Notes: generated by a model not told the origin, from the letters alone. Positions 1 to 6,412 are shown, counted from the stretch's first letter. The stretch is 10,754 bases of DNA from JBKQWK01 sp052139595 (GCA_052139595.1 JBKQWK010000317.1:1-10754); one strand, 5' to 3'. Program-made: numbers and translations.

Positions 1-3
1 CGG

Positions 4-38
4 CAGCTCCGGCGGGGGCGACGCCCCCGCCGGAGCTG
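4..38. terminator. Perfect 17-bp GC-rich palindrome, probable terminator hairpin
   Basis: Bases 4-20 (CAGCTCCGGCGGGGGCG) are the exact reverse complement of 22-38, with a single A at the centre. The RNA would form a very stable hairpin with a small loop. It lies ahead of the first gene, so it probably ends a transcript coming from outside the window on the left. No run of T follows on the plus strand, so intrinsic termination is plausible but not certain. It could also be a dispersed palindromic repeat. Confidence 0.45.
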
Positions 39-39
39 A

Positions 40-118
40 TAGTAGTCTGACGTGCGATCATTGCGAGTTCACTCCTGTTCGCGAAGAGGACAGGTGCTTG
101 TAGTACCCTGACGGGCGA
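40..118 (+). repeat. Two near-identical 18-base direct repeats, promoter-like
   Basis: Bases 40-57 (TAGTAGTCTGACGTGCGA) and 101-118 (TAGTACCCTGACGGGCGA) match at 15 of 18 positions, with starts 61 bases apart. Each holds a TANNNT hexamer (TAGTCT at 43-48, TACCCT at 104-109) followed by TGACG. They lie in the region that must carry the promoter of the gene at 150, so they may be tandem -10 elements or a duplicated regulator site. No convincing -35 was seen. Function is inferred; the repeat itself is directly visible. Confidence 0.4.
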
Positions 119-149
119 GTCTCGAACACAGCGAGCAAAGGATACGACG

Positions 150-395
150 ATGGACGCAGATAGACTTGACGCGATTGTCGCCAAACTCAGGGAGCTATAC
201 CCCCAGTCCGGCGCCCGCATCACTCCTCAGCGGGTTGCATCCTATGTAAGCCATCCTAAGGCCCTGGATGTTACCACTCACGGCCAGGCCGAATGGCTCG
301 CTATGGCCGCTGCCGACGCTCATGCTGAATGGCTCGAGGAGGCGGATGCCGATCAGATTGCCGCCTGGGTCGATATCGATGCACTTCTTGGTTAG
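150..395 (+). CDS. Small hypothetical protein, 81 aa
   Basis: I do not recognise this protein. It is 81 residues, acidic (many Asp and Glu) and rich in Ala, with no Cys, signal peptide or membrane segment. It should be soluble and largely helical. The middle holds a short Trp-containing stretch (QAEWLAMAAADAHAEWLEEA, about residues 46-65) that could form an amphipathic helix. The ATG is supported by AAAGGA at 137-142, seven bases upstream, which argues for a real gene. It stands alone ahead of a 95-base gap and then the TIM-barrel gene, so a shared operon is possible but not shown. The family and function are unknown. Confidence 0.6.
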   Translation: MDADRLDAIVAKLRELYPQSGARITPQRVASYVSHPKALDVTTHGQAEWLAMAAADAHAEWLEEADADQIAAWVDIDALLG

Positions 396-475
396 GTTCG
401 GGCCCATCTCTTTCGCGGCGCCCTGCCTGCGTGATTGGTGGTCTGTTCAACGTCCACCTTCAGGCCTCGCTGTGC

Positions 476-481
476 CATACT
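476..481 (+). promoter_or_regulatory. Candidate -10 element for a leaderless TIM-barrel mRNA
   Basis: CATACT differs from the good -10 hexamer TATACT at one base and ends nine bases before GTG 491. No Shine-Dalgarno sequence precedes that GTG. Transcription starting 6-9 bases after the hexamer would give an mRNA with little or no leader. I found no clear -35. Confidence 0.35.
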
Positions 482-490
482 CGACACGGC

Positions 491-1267
491 GTGCTGGAGT
501 ACTCTGATATCAGCATTTCCACTGGTGCCTACGCGGCGCTGCCGCTTGCTGCGGCCTTGCTGCGCATCGCCGAGCTGGCGCCGTCGGCGGAGATCTGTTC
601 CTGGGGTCTCCATTCGCTTCTCCTGCCAGACAACAGACGCGCCGTTGCCACCATCGGCTTGCCGTTCACCGTTCACGGCCCGCTCGTTCACGACGGCATT
701 GGCAGCCGCTCGCGGGCCAAGCATCGGGCCGCGATCGAACTGCATCGACGGCATATGTCGGCGGCCGCCGAGCTTGGGGCGACGGTGTACGTCGTGCATC
801 CCGACCTGCAGCCGCGGCAGATGCCATGGAATCCCAGAGTGGCGGCTGCTTTGGAGCGTTCGTTCGATGAACTCCGTACTCTTCAGGAGGAGTTGCGGCT
901 GACTGTTGTGGTCGAGAATCTGCCGTTTGTGGGACGCTCGCACTACACAGCTCCCGGCGATCTCAATCTCCAGGGTCTGGGGCTGGCACTCGATGTTGGT
1001 CACGCCGCCGTCACCGGTACGCTGGCAGCCTGGCTCGCCGATCCGCGGGCGACGGTTCGTCACCTCCATCTGCACGATAATCTCGGTCGCGTGGCCGGCG
1101 ATCTGCACCAGTCACTGGGGACCGGCGTCGTGGATGCTGCGCCGCCGCTGGCGGCCGCTCGCGCCGCCGGCGCCACGATCGTGCTGGAGCACATTCGCGA
1201 AGTCGATGTGATCGCCAGTCTTGAGCATCTGCGCATCCGCGGCCTCCTGCCCCTGCGGATCCGGTAG
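491..1267 (+). CDS. Sugar phosphate isomerase/epimerase-like TIM barrel protein
   Basis: This looks like a xylose-isomerase-like TIM barrel (AP endonuclease family 2 fold), which usually binds divalent metal and isomerises or epimerises sugars. From GTG 491 the protein is 258 residues, near the usual 250-290. Likely metal ligands follow the family order: His62, His103 (YVVHPD), Glu142 (VVVENLPF), Asp168 and His171 (ALDVGH), His193/His195 and Asp196 (HLHLHDN), His206 and Glu233 (VLEH). GTG 491 is chosen because the next residues (EYSDISISTGAY) form the expected first strand and a -10-like hexamer lies just upstream. GTG 431 is a longer alternative; starts further up overlap the previous gene. 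The next gene begins 12 bases downstream, suggesting an operon. The substrate is not known; an endonuclease IV-type role is less likely. Confidence 0.8.
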   Translation: MLEYSDISISTGAYAALPLAAALLRIAELAPSAEICSWGLHSLLLPDNRRAVATIGLPFTVHGPLVHDGIGSRSRAKHRAAIELHRRHMSAAAELGATVYVVHPDLQPRQMPWNPRVAAALERSFDELRTLQEELRLTVVVENLPFVGRSHYTAPGDLNLQGLGLALDVGHAAVTGTLAAWLADPRATVRHLHLHDNLGRVAGDLHQSLGTGVVDAAPPLAAARAAGATIVLEHIREVDVIASLEHLRIRGLLPLRIR

Positions 1268-1279
1268 AAGGGTGTTCCC

Positions 1280-3133
1280 ATGACTCCTCAGACGACAGAT
1301 AAGGCCGATCACTCTGGCGTCGACCGCCTCAAGGCGAAGGCCAGGTTTCTCGCCCGTCACGAGCCGTTCAAAGGACTCAAGCCGGATGAACTTGAGCGGA
1401 TCGCGGCGTCAATCGTCGAACGCACGGCTGTCGCCGGCGAGGCAGTGCTGGTCGAGAGCGGACCTCCCGGTACGCAGTTGTACGTCGTCCTCAACGGTAC
1501 CCTGGAGCTCGTTCACAAAGAGGCTGTCGTGGCGATCATCACCAGCGGTGAAGTTTTCGGTCACCCGACGCTTCTCACCGGCCTTTCGCCGGAGTTCACA
1601 ACGCGGGCGCGTCAGGCCTCAACCCTCTACTGCATTCCTCAGGATGTGGCGCTCGACGTCTTGAGCCGCCCCGAGGGCGTGAAGTTCGTGGCCGGTACCG
1701 GCCGCGAGCGACTGATCCAGGCGGCGCGGACGATGCGTGCTCTGCCGGACGTGAGCACGCGGCCGGTCACCTCGCTGGTACGCAGCGCGCCCGTATTCTG
1801 CGATGCTGCGACAACGATTCGTGAGGCCGCCAAGCTGATGGCCGGGGACGCCCTTTCGGCCCTTCTCGTGCATATGCCTGACGGGCTGGGCATGGTCACC
1901 GACGTCGATTTGCGCAACAAGGTGGTCGCCGGTGGGATCTCTCGCGACGCGCCCGTTGGTGCGATTGTGACCATGCCGGTCAAAACGGTGAGTGCTGATC
2001 TTCTGGCGCCGGAAGCGAGCATCGAAATGATTGCCGCCGGCGTCAATCACTTGCCCGTCATTGGCGCCGGCGGCAACGTCGTCGGCATTCTCTCGGCGAG
2101 CAGCCTGATGACTCTCGATGCGCGTAGTCCGTTCGCCCTGCGGCGGCGCATCCAGTCCGCTCACACGGAGGATGATCTGGCCGTCGCCGCGGCCGACATC
2201 CCGAAGCTCTTCGTCGACCTGCTCGATGCCCACGTTGAGGCGCCGGCCTTGACGCGAATTCTCACCGTGCTCAGCGATGCCATGATCCTGCGCCTGCTCG
2301 AACTCGCCATAGGCCGGCGCGGCCAGCCCCCGGTTGCCTACGCCTGGCTCGTCTTTGGCAGTGCCGCCCGCAACGAGCTTACTCTCGCCTCGGACCAGGA
2401 CAACGGGCTTGCCTATGCCGACAGCGACGATCCGGCTGTGGACGAGTACTTTCGCCTTGTCGCTGAAGACGTGAACGAGGGCTTGCGCCGCTGCGGTTTT
2501 GACCTTGACCCGCACGGCGTGCTGGCGCGTAACCGGCAGTGGCGCATGTCCTTGTCGGCCTGGTGTGACGTCTTCTCGGAATGTCTTGAAGGCCGCGATC
2601 TTGACCGGCTGGCGCGCGCCAGTGTCGCCTTCGACTTTCGCCAGGTCGCCGGCGACCTGTCTGTCGCCGCGCCGCTGAACGAGATCATGCGTCAGGCGCC
2701 GCAACACCGCCGCTTCATGGCTGGTCTGGCGCAGCTAGGAACGGGGATCCCCTCGCCGCTGGGCGGCTTTCGCCAGCGCCTGGTGGGCCGTATCGACATC
2801 AAGAAGGATGCTCTGATACCGATCCAGAATCTGGCTCGCTACTATGCTTTCGCTCGCGGCATCAGTGCCCACACCACCCTCGAGCGCCTGGTTGCGGTGG
2901 ATGAGGTGAAAGGGCAAGACACAGAGTCCGAGCGCTCGCTGCGCGAGGCGTTCATCAGCATTTCGCACCTGCAGCTGCGCCATCATGCCAATGCTGTTCG
3001 TGTCGGCCGCCCGCCCGACAACATCATCGACACGGCGATATTGCGCCCGCTCACGCGGGTCACGTTCCAAGAGGCGCTGCGCGTCGTGGCTGCCGCGCAG
3101 AAGCGCTTTCCGCGACTGGCTACTCTGCGCTGA
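1280..3133 (+). CDS. cNMP-binding/CBS/DUF294 nucleotidyltransferase signalling protein
   Basis: A 617-residue cytoplasmic signal-transduction protein of the DUF294 (GlnD-like) group. The order is a cyclic-nucleotide-binding-like domain (about 22-130, with a GEVFGHPTLL stretch), a CBS pair (about 160-280, ending near NHLPVIGAGGNVVGILS), a nucleotidyltransferase domain (about 290-440) and a helical C-terminal domain (about 470-610). The nucleotidyltransferase motif is intact: Gly360-Ser361 in FGSAARNE and catalytic Asp372 and Asp374 in SDQDN, so the enzyme should be active. Family knowledge suggests that ligand binding at the CNB and CBS domains controls nucleotidyl transfer to a partner; the partner is unknown. 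Relatives often sit beside an exonuclease-like gene and an acetate/solute symporter, neither of which is seen here. AAGGG at 1269-1273 supports ATG 1280. It is probably cotranscribed with the TIM-barrel gene. Confidence 0.88.
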   Translation: MTPQTTDKADHSGVDRLKAKARFLARHEPFKGLKPDELERIAASIVERTAVAGEAVLVESGPPGTQLYVVLNGTLELVHKEAVVAIITSGEVFGHPTLLTGLSPEFTTRARQASTLYCIPQDVALDVLSRPEGVKFVAGTGRERLIQAARTMRALPDVSTRPVTSLVRSAPVFCDAATTIREAAKLMAGDALSALLVHMPDGLGMVTDVDLRNKVVAGGISRDAPVGAIVTMPVKTVSADLLAPEASIEMIAAGVNHLPVIGAGGNVVGILSASSLMTLDARSPFALRRRIQSAHTEDDLAVAAADIPKLFVDLLDAHVEAPALTRILTVLSDAMILRLLELAIGRRGQPPVAYAWLVFGSAARNELTLASDQDNGLAYADSDDPAVDEYFRLVAEDVNEGLRRCGFDLDPHGVLARNRQWRMSLSAWCDVFSECLEGRDLDRLARASVAFDFRQVAGDLSVAAPLNEIMRQAPQHRRFMAGLAQLGTGIPSPLGGFRQRLVGRIDIKKDALIPIQNLARYYAFARGISAHTTLERLVAVDEVKGQDTESERSLREAFISISHLQLRHHANAVRVGRPPDNIIDTAILRPLTRVTFQEALRVVAAAQKRFPRLATLR

Positions 3134-3210
3134 GGCATGCGAGCGGCCGGGACGGTGCACAAGCGGCCAAGAGAAGGTCTGAGCGGAAGGACGTTTTCCC
3201 TGCAAATCAG

Positions 3211-3286
3211 TGGTAGCGCATATCGGATTCGAACCGATGTTACCGCCGTGAGAGGGCGGCGTCCTAGGCCCCTAGACGAATGCGCC
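3211..3286 (-). tRNA. tRNA-Glu (anticodon CTC)
   Basis: Read on the minus strand, this 76-base segment folds as a cloverleaf. The acceptor GGCGCAT pairs with ATGCGCT, with a G-U wobble at position 1-72. The D arm is GTCTAGGGGCCTAGGAC. The anticodon stem CCGCC/GGCGG encloses CTCTCAC, giving anticodon CTC (Glu, GAG codons). The T arm is ATCGG-TTCGAAT-CCGAT. The discriminator is A and the CCA end is encoded (TGG at 3211-3213). It lies 53 bases downstream of tRNA-Gln on the same strand and is probably cotranscribed. Confidence 0.95.
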
Positions 3287-3339
3287 ACAATATGAGGCTT
3301 GTGCTCTGCGCCGAGGGAGGCACCCCTGTCGCGCAGTGT

Positions 3340-3413
3340 TGGCTGCGGGACGAGGATTCGAACCTCGGTTCCACGGTCCAGAGCCGCGTGTCCTACCGCT
3401 AGACGATCCCGCA
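3340..3413 (-). tRNA. tRNA-Gln (anticodon CTG)
   Basis: On the minus strand this 74-base segment has acceptor stem TGCGGGA/TCCCGCA, a D arm with GTCTAGCGGTAGGAC, and an anticodon stem CGCGG/CCGTG with one G-U pair. The loop CTCTGGA gives anticodon CTG (Gln, CAG codons). The T arm is CGAGG-TTCGAAT-CCTCG. The discriminator is G and CCA is encoded (TGG at 3340-3342). It is the promoter-proximal gene of the tRNA pair. Confidence 0.95.
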
Positions 3414-3429
3414 GCGGCAGCGGCGAATT

Positions 3430-3457
3430 AGAATAGCAGACAGCGACCGTTGTGCAA
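3430..3457 (-). promoter_or_regulatory. Promoter of the tRNA-Gln/tRNA-Glu pair
   Basis: On the minus strand TTGCAC (3452-3457) is followed after 16 bases by TATTCT (3430-3435), a reasonable sigma-70-type arrangement. It lies 16 bases ahead of the tRNA-Gln 5' end. It is the only promoter-like site seen before the two tRNAs, so both are probably made as one precursor. Confidence 0.6.
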
Positions 3458-3517
3458 AGTGCCGGCGCGCCTTCACCCTGTCCGGGCCGGTTGTCGATAC
3501 ACCGCTGGTTGCCCTGC

Positions 3518-3523
3518 TACCAT
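3518..3523 (+). promoter_or_regulatory. Candidate -10 element ahead of the nine-codon leader ORF
   Basis: TACCAT fits the TANNNT pattern and ends six bases before ATG 3530, so transcription could begin at or next to that ATG. No Shine-Dalgarno sequence is seen. TTGTCG at 3491-3496 is too far upstream to be a standard -35. Confidence 0.35.
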
Positions 3524-3529
3524 GACGCC

Positions 3530-3559
3530 ATGAACGAACTGCACGTGACTGTGACATGA
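3530..3559 (+). CDS. Possible nine-codon leader ORF overlapping the next start (ATGA)
   Basis: ATG 3530 opens a short frame, MNELHVTVT, closed by TGA at 3557-3559. That stop overlaps ATG 3556 of the next gene as ATGA, the classic arrangement for translational coupling. The next gene has no visible Shine-Dalgarno sequence and no other in-frame ATG, GTG or TTG between the upstream stop at 3523 and ATG 3556, so ribosomes finishing this mini-ORF could reinitiate there. TACCAT just upstream would make the mini-ORF leaderless. At nine codons, chance is a real alternative. Confidence 0.35.
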   Translation: MNELHVTVT

Positions 3560-4074
3560 GCCACGCCGATGAGACCCTGACGGATGTGTACGTTCGTCGT
3601 CTGAGCGTGGCCACCGGTGCCGGGTACGTTGCTTTTGGCTGGGACTACCCGGGAGCGACGCTGCTCGAGGTGCGGGTGGTGCGCTCGCAGCGTGGTTTCG
3701 CCCGGACGCCTGATGACCCTGCTCGGCCGCTGGCGCAGCACATCGTTTATCAGGGCGACACAGGCTCGTTTCGCGATGCCGAAGTCGAACAGGGGGCGCG
3801 CTACTACTACACCGTTTTCGCCCGGCACTCCGGGGAGCCGGAGTGGACATTGTGGGAACAGGTGGAGGCGACGGTCGGGCGCAACGCCCAGGCGCTCGGC
3901 CGAAACGCGAAGTTGGCCGGGCGTGGGGAGCCGACGGTCGGGCGCGCCGCCGACCCCAGCGGCGCGCCCGGATCTGATGTCGCCGGCGACCCTGGCGACG
4001 TGTCGCGGCGGCGGCATCGGCTGCGCCAATGGCTGCAGCGTCTGCGCGCTCGTCTGCGCTGTCTGCTAAGGTAG
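3556..4074 (+). CDS. Fibronectin type III-like domain protein, 172 aa
   Basis: Residues about 15-108 look like one fibronectin type III beta-sandwich: AFGWDYPGATLLEVRVVRS, then IVYQGDTGSFRDAEVEQGARYYYTVFAR, resembling the usual W...E..V.R, D..V..G..Y.Y.V pattern. Two copies of a TVGR-containing segment follow (about 107-134; the DNA repeats CGACGGTCGGGCGC at 3869 and 3932). The last 23 residues are strongly basic and probably helical (SRRRHRLRQWLQRLRARL). No signal peptide or membrane segment is seen, so it is probably cytoplasmic, with the basic tail able to touch membrane, nucleic acid or a partner. ATG 3556 is the first available start. The next gene, possibly exported, follows at once, suggesting a two-gene unit of unknown function. 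Confidence 0.65.
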   Translation: MSHADETLTDVYVRRLSVATGAGYVAFGWDYPGATLLEVRVVRSQRGFARTPDDPARPLAQHIVYQGDTGSFRDAEVEQGARYYYTVFARHSGEPEWTLWEQVEATVGRNAQALGRNAKLAGRGEPTVGRAADPSGAPGSDVAGDPGDVSRRRHRLRQWLQRLRARLRCLLR

Positions 4075-4081
4075 ACGTCTC

Positions 4082-4087
4082 TATAAC
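4082..4087 (+). promoter_or_regulatory. Candidate -10 element ahead of TTG 4098
   Basis: TATAAC ends ten bases before TTG 4098. The intervening TGGGGGTTCG also contains a G-run that could act as a weak ribosome binding site. Either reading favours TTG 4098 as start of the membrane protein gene. No -35 was recognised. Confidence 0.3.
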
Positions 4088-4097
4088 TGGGGGTTCG

Positions 4098-5213
4098 TTG
4101 GGGCGGAGACGAAAGCTGGCAGGCGTCGCGCTGGTTGTGTTCGCGCTGAGCGTTGCTGCGATGACGTTGGCGGCCGGGTGGGCACGAGCAGCTTCGCCGT
4201 CGGCAACGCCAGCAGCCGCAGTCAGCAAACCTTTGTCGTCGGCCGTCCCGGCGGCCAGTAAGACGTCGCGGGCAGCTGCATCGCCGTCCGTGCCGGCCGT
4301 CGTTGGCACGCCTGTTCTTTCGCCGGCTGACCAGAAGCAGGTCACCGACATCGCTCTGGCGAATGCCATTGTCGCGGCGCTGCTCGCCGGTCACCAGCAT
4401 GAAGTCGTCGCCGTGACGGCTTGGCAGAACGGCGTTGCCCACGCTCTCGTCGGTGCCGATGTGATGTTCGCCCTCTCACCGCCCACCATCCTTGATGCCA
4501 CTGTTCCTGCGGCGTTACGTCGTGCGAGCAGTCCCTGGCCACCGATCACGGTTGAGCAGCGTCATGTGCGTGCCGACGACGTCACGCGTTTGTCGGTCCA
4601 GGTCGATCTCAAGACCGGTACGGTAGTCGAGATCTGGCCCGCGCAGGCAACGATTCGTGAAAACACCGGGCCACCGTTTGCCTGGGCACCCTGGTTCACT
4701 CACTATCCCTGGCTCGCCCTGCCTTTGGCAGCGCTGGCCGCACTGATTGTTGCGCGCCGGGCACGGCGTAAGCCGAAGCGAGGCTGGGGCAGCGCTGGTG
4801 CCGTGCCGCGCGGGCCGTTCGAACGTTTCTTCCTCACGCTCCTCCTCCTGGTGATCCTGGCCGGTTACGCGTACACGATCTGGATACAGGTACTGCATCC
4901 GTCGCGGGGAGCGGCGGTGCCACCACTGCGCAGCTGGGTCTGGCCGGCGCTGGTGCCGCTGGCGCTGGTGCTGCTGCGCGCTCTGCGCCTGGAGTACGCT
5001 CGCGGTACTCGCCGTCGCTCATGGAGCATCCTGCTGGTCGTGTCGCTGGCGACGGCTGTGGGGGCGCTCCTGCTCGTGCACACGGTGACCAACCTCAGCT
5101 TGGGCACGTATCTGGCTGCTCTTGTTGTGGCGCTGGTTGCTGTGCGTCACCTGGCGACGCCACGGGCGCTGGGCCAACGTTTCGTCACCGACGTTCGTTT
5201 CCTGTCGCGCTAG
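4098..5213 (+). CDS. Exported/membrane protein of unknown function
   Basis: I do not recognise the family. From TTG 4098 the protein is 371 residues and opens with a good signal sequence or anchor: a basic n-region (GRRRK), a hydrophobic core (LAGVALVVFALSVAAMTLAA) and a likely cleavage site after WARA. An Ala/Ser/Pro-rich linker follows. Then comes an extracytoplasmic domain of about 140 residues (from DQKQVTDIALANAIVAALL), with no recognised catalytic motif. The C-terminal half holds about four or five membrane spans starting near YPWLALPLAALAALIVARR, with basic loops (RRARRKPKR, RGTRRR). ATG 4029 is a longer in-frame start but overlaps the previous gene by 46 bases and would put about 30 residues ahead of the signal sequence, so TTG 4098 is preferred. 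A role in sensing or envelope function would be a guess. Confidence 0.7.
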   Translation: MGRRRKLAGVALVVFALSVAAMTLAAGWARAASPSATPAAAVSKPLSSAVPAASKTSRAAASPSVPAVVGTPVLSPADQKQVTDIALANAIVAALLAGHQHEVVAVTAWQNGVAHALVGADVMFALSPPTILDATVPAALRRASSPWPPITVEQRHVRADDVTRLSVQVDLKTGTVVEIWPAQATIRENTGPPFAWAPWFTHYPWLALPLAALAALIVARRARRKPKRGWGSAGAVPRGPFERFFLTLLLLVILAGYAYTIWIQVLHPSRGAAVPPLRSWVWPALVPLALVLLRALRLEYARGTRRRSWSILLVVSLATAVGALLLVHTVTNLSLGTYLAALVVALVAVRHLATPRALGQRFVTDVRFLSR

Positions 5214-5230
5214 CGTGACCTGTTGCGGTG

Positions 5231-5263
5231 GGGCGGCGCCGGTGTAGTCGGCGCGCGCCGCCC
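5231..5263. terminator. GC-rich hairpin between convergent genes
   Basis: GGGCGGCGC (5231-5239) pairs with GCGCCGCCC (5255-5263) in a 9-bp stem. An alternative stem, GCGCCG/CGGCGC (5236-5241 with 5249-5254), is also possible. It lies 17 bases after the end of the membrane protein gene and before the 3' end of the convergent glyoxalase gene, the expected site for a bidirectional terminator. There is no T-run. Confidence 0.45.
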
Positions 5264-5311
5264 TCAGGCGGAGTCGCCGTCACACCAACACGCCTTGTGC
5301 CCGAATCGTTG

Positions 5312-5698
5312 TCAGGCCACGTTGCGCTGAATCAGTTCGATCTGGTTGTCGTCGGGGTCGCTGATGAAGGCGATCTTGCTCGGCCCGACGCCTTGGAGCA
5401 GGGCCGGTGCCCGCAGCGCCCCGGCCCCGGCGGCGACCAGGCGGCGGTACGTCTCGTCCACGTCATCGACGACGAAGGCGAAGTGGCCAAAACGCTCGCC
5501 GCCGTCGTAGGGCTTGTCCCGGCCCCAGTTGTAAACGAGTTCGATGCCGAAGTTGCCCTCAGCCGGCTCGATGAACGCCAGCGTCGCCTGGTTCTTGGTC
5601 AGTTCGATTTTCTCGGTGAGCTTCATGCCGAGAAGCCCGTAGAAGGCGATGGCGGTGTCGAGATTTTTCGTGCGTGTAGCGACGTGGGCAAACTTCAT
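5312..5698 (-). CDS. gloA: Glyoxalase I (lactoylglutathione lyase family)
   Basis: A 128-residue single-domain vicinal oxygen chelate protein. Glyoxalase I converts the hemithioacetal of methylglyoxal and a thiol (glutathione in proteobacteria) to the S-lactoyl thioester in the cytosol. All four metal ligands are present at the positions expected from E. coli GloA: His5 (MKFAH), Glu53 (FGIEL), His72 (RFGHFAF) and Glu121 (NQIELIQ). The length is close to the family norm of about 130-135. The start is fixed by an AGGAGG Shine-Dalgarno sequence at 5706-5711, seven bases before ATG 5698; the frame extends further upstream but those residues are non-homologous. It is divergent from the gamma-carbonic anhydrase and convergent with the membrane protein. 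High-GC bacteria often use other thiols, so the thiol cosubstrate is uncertain. Confidence 0.88.
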   Translation of the reverse strand: MKFAHVATRTKNLDTAIAFYGLLGMKLTEKIELTKNQATLAFIEPAEGNFGIELVYNWGRDKPYDGGERFGHFAFVVDDVDETYRRLVAAGAGALRAPALLQGVGPSKIAFISDPDDNQIELIQRNVA

Positions 5699-5728
5699 CA
5701 GAGCCTCCTGCGGTTGCGATCTACGTAC

Positions 5729-5758
5729 GCGGCGGGCTGCGTAGCAGCCGCCCGCCGC
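5729..5758. repeat. Inverted repeat between divergent genes
   Basis: GCGGCGGGC (5729-5737) is the exact reverse complement of 5750-5758. Inside it TGC/GCA (5738-5740, 5744-5746) add three more pairs around a GTA loop, with a three-base bulge. It lies in the likely 5' leader of the glyoxalase mRNA and upstream of the carbonic anhydrase -10. It could be an RNA hairpin affecting gloA expression or a protein binding site between the divergent genes; function is unknown. Confidence 0.4.
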
Positions 5759-5782
5759 ATCCGTCATCCTACCCGCCGATGG

Positions 5783-5788
5783 TATACT
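5783..5788 (+). promoter_or_regulatory. -10 element for leaderless gamma-carbonic anhydrase mRNA
   Basis: TATACT is a near-perfect -10 hexamer and ends eight bases before ATG 5797. An ATG at 5779 lies upstream of this hexamer and would not be in the transcript, so the hexamer helps decide the start. No recognisable -35 or Shine-Dalgarno sequence is present. Confidence 0.5.
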
Positions 5789-5796
5789 CCAGCACC

Positions 5797-6339
5797 ATGT
5801 CGGTTCGTGTATACAAGGATCGCGTGCCACAGTTCGGCAGCGACGTCTTCGTCGATCCGGACGCCGTTATCATCGGCGACGTGGTGCTGGAAGACGGCGC
5901 CAGTGTGTGGCCCGGCGCCGTCCTGCGTGGCGACGTCGAACGAATCTTTATCGGCGCCCACACGAGCTTTCAGGACAACTCGGTGAGCCACACCGACCCC
6001 GGGTATCCGGTCGTCGTTGGTCCCGACTGCGTGATCGGTCACGCCGTTATACTGCACGGGGCCAGGGTTGGTGCTCGCTGTCTGATCGGCATGGGCAGCA
6101 CGCTGCTCAACGGCTGTGAGATCGGCGACGACAGCATCGTCGGCGCCAACGCTTTGGTCACGCAGGGCAAGGTCTTTCCGTCACGGAGTCTCATCGTCGG
6201 TTCACCGGCCAGGGTCGTGCGTGAGGTGACCGACGCCGATCTGGAGTCGCGTCGCGAGCTGCGCGACCGTTACGCTCGGCGCTCGCTCGACTACCTCGAA
6301 CTGGGCTTGGGAATCGATCTGACGGCATACCGGCGCTAA
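5797..6339 (+). CDS. Gamma-carbonic anhydrase family protein
   Basis: A 180-residue left-handed beta-helix protein built of hexapeptide repeats (IGDVVL, VWPGAVL, IGHAVI, IGDDSI), ending in a C-terminal helix. Gamma-carbonic anhydrases are trimers that hydrate CO2 to bicarbonate. The three metal-binding histidines are all present: His65 (NSVSHTD), His82 and His87 (VIGHAVILHG). The conserved Arg44 and Asp46 (LRGD) and Gln59-Asp60 (FQDN) also match, so activity is plausible; related PaaY/CaiE/YrdA-type proteins share the fold with less certain activity. ATG 5797 is preferred over ATG 5779 because TATACT at 5783-5788 looks like its promoter and the protein then begins in the usual way. It is divergent from gloA and 90 bases ahead of sucC. 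CO2/bicarbonate supply for carboxylation or decarboxylation steps is a reasonable role. Confidence 0.9.
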   Translation: MSVRVYKDRVPQFGSDVFVDPDAVIIGDVVLEDGASVWPGAVLRGDVERIFIGAHTSFQDNSVSHTDPGYPVVVGPDCVIGHAVILHGARVGARCLIGMGSTLLNGCEIGDDSIVGANALVTQGKVFPSRSLIVGSPARVVREVTDADLESRRELRDRYARRSLDYLELGLGIDLTAYRR

Positions 6340-6412
6340 TCCGCGTGACGGCGCAGCAACGCCGGTGGGCGCCGCGCCTGCCTCGCGGGCGGCATTATCA
6401 GGTTGCCGGTGG

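Noticed and set aside
329..490. Longer N-terminus for the TIM-barrel gene from ATG 329
   Set aside because: It would overlap the 81-residue gene by 67 bases and add about 54 residues of Arg/Cys-rich sequence unlike the family.
1619..2707. A 362-codon open frame on the minus strand
   Set aside because: It is the shadow of the CNB-CBS-nucleotidyltransferase gene; the product is Arg/His/Gly-rich noise without recognisable domains.
3869..3945. Repeated CGACGGTCGGGCGC as a mobile or regulatory repeat
   Set aside because: Both copies lie in the same reading frame and encode the similar TVGR segments, so they are better explained as an internal protein repeat.
3473..4369. A 298-codon minus-strand frame across the FN3-like gene
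   Set aside because: It is extremely Ala/Arg/Pro-rich and low in complexity. The plus strand has a fibronectin-like domain and a proper signal sequence in this region.
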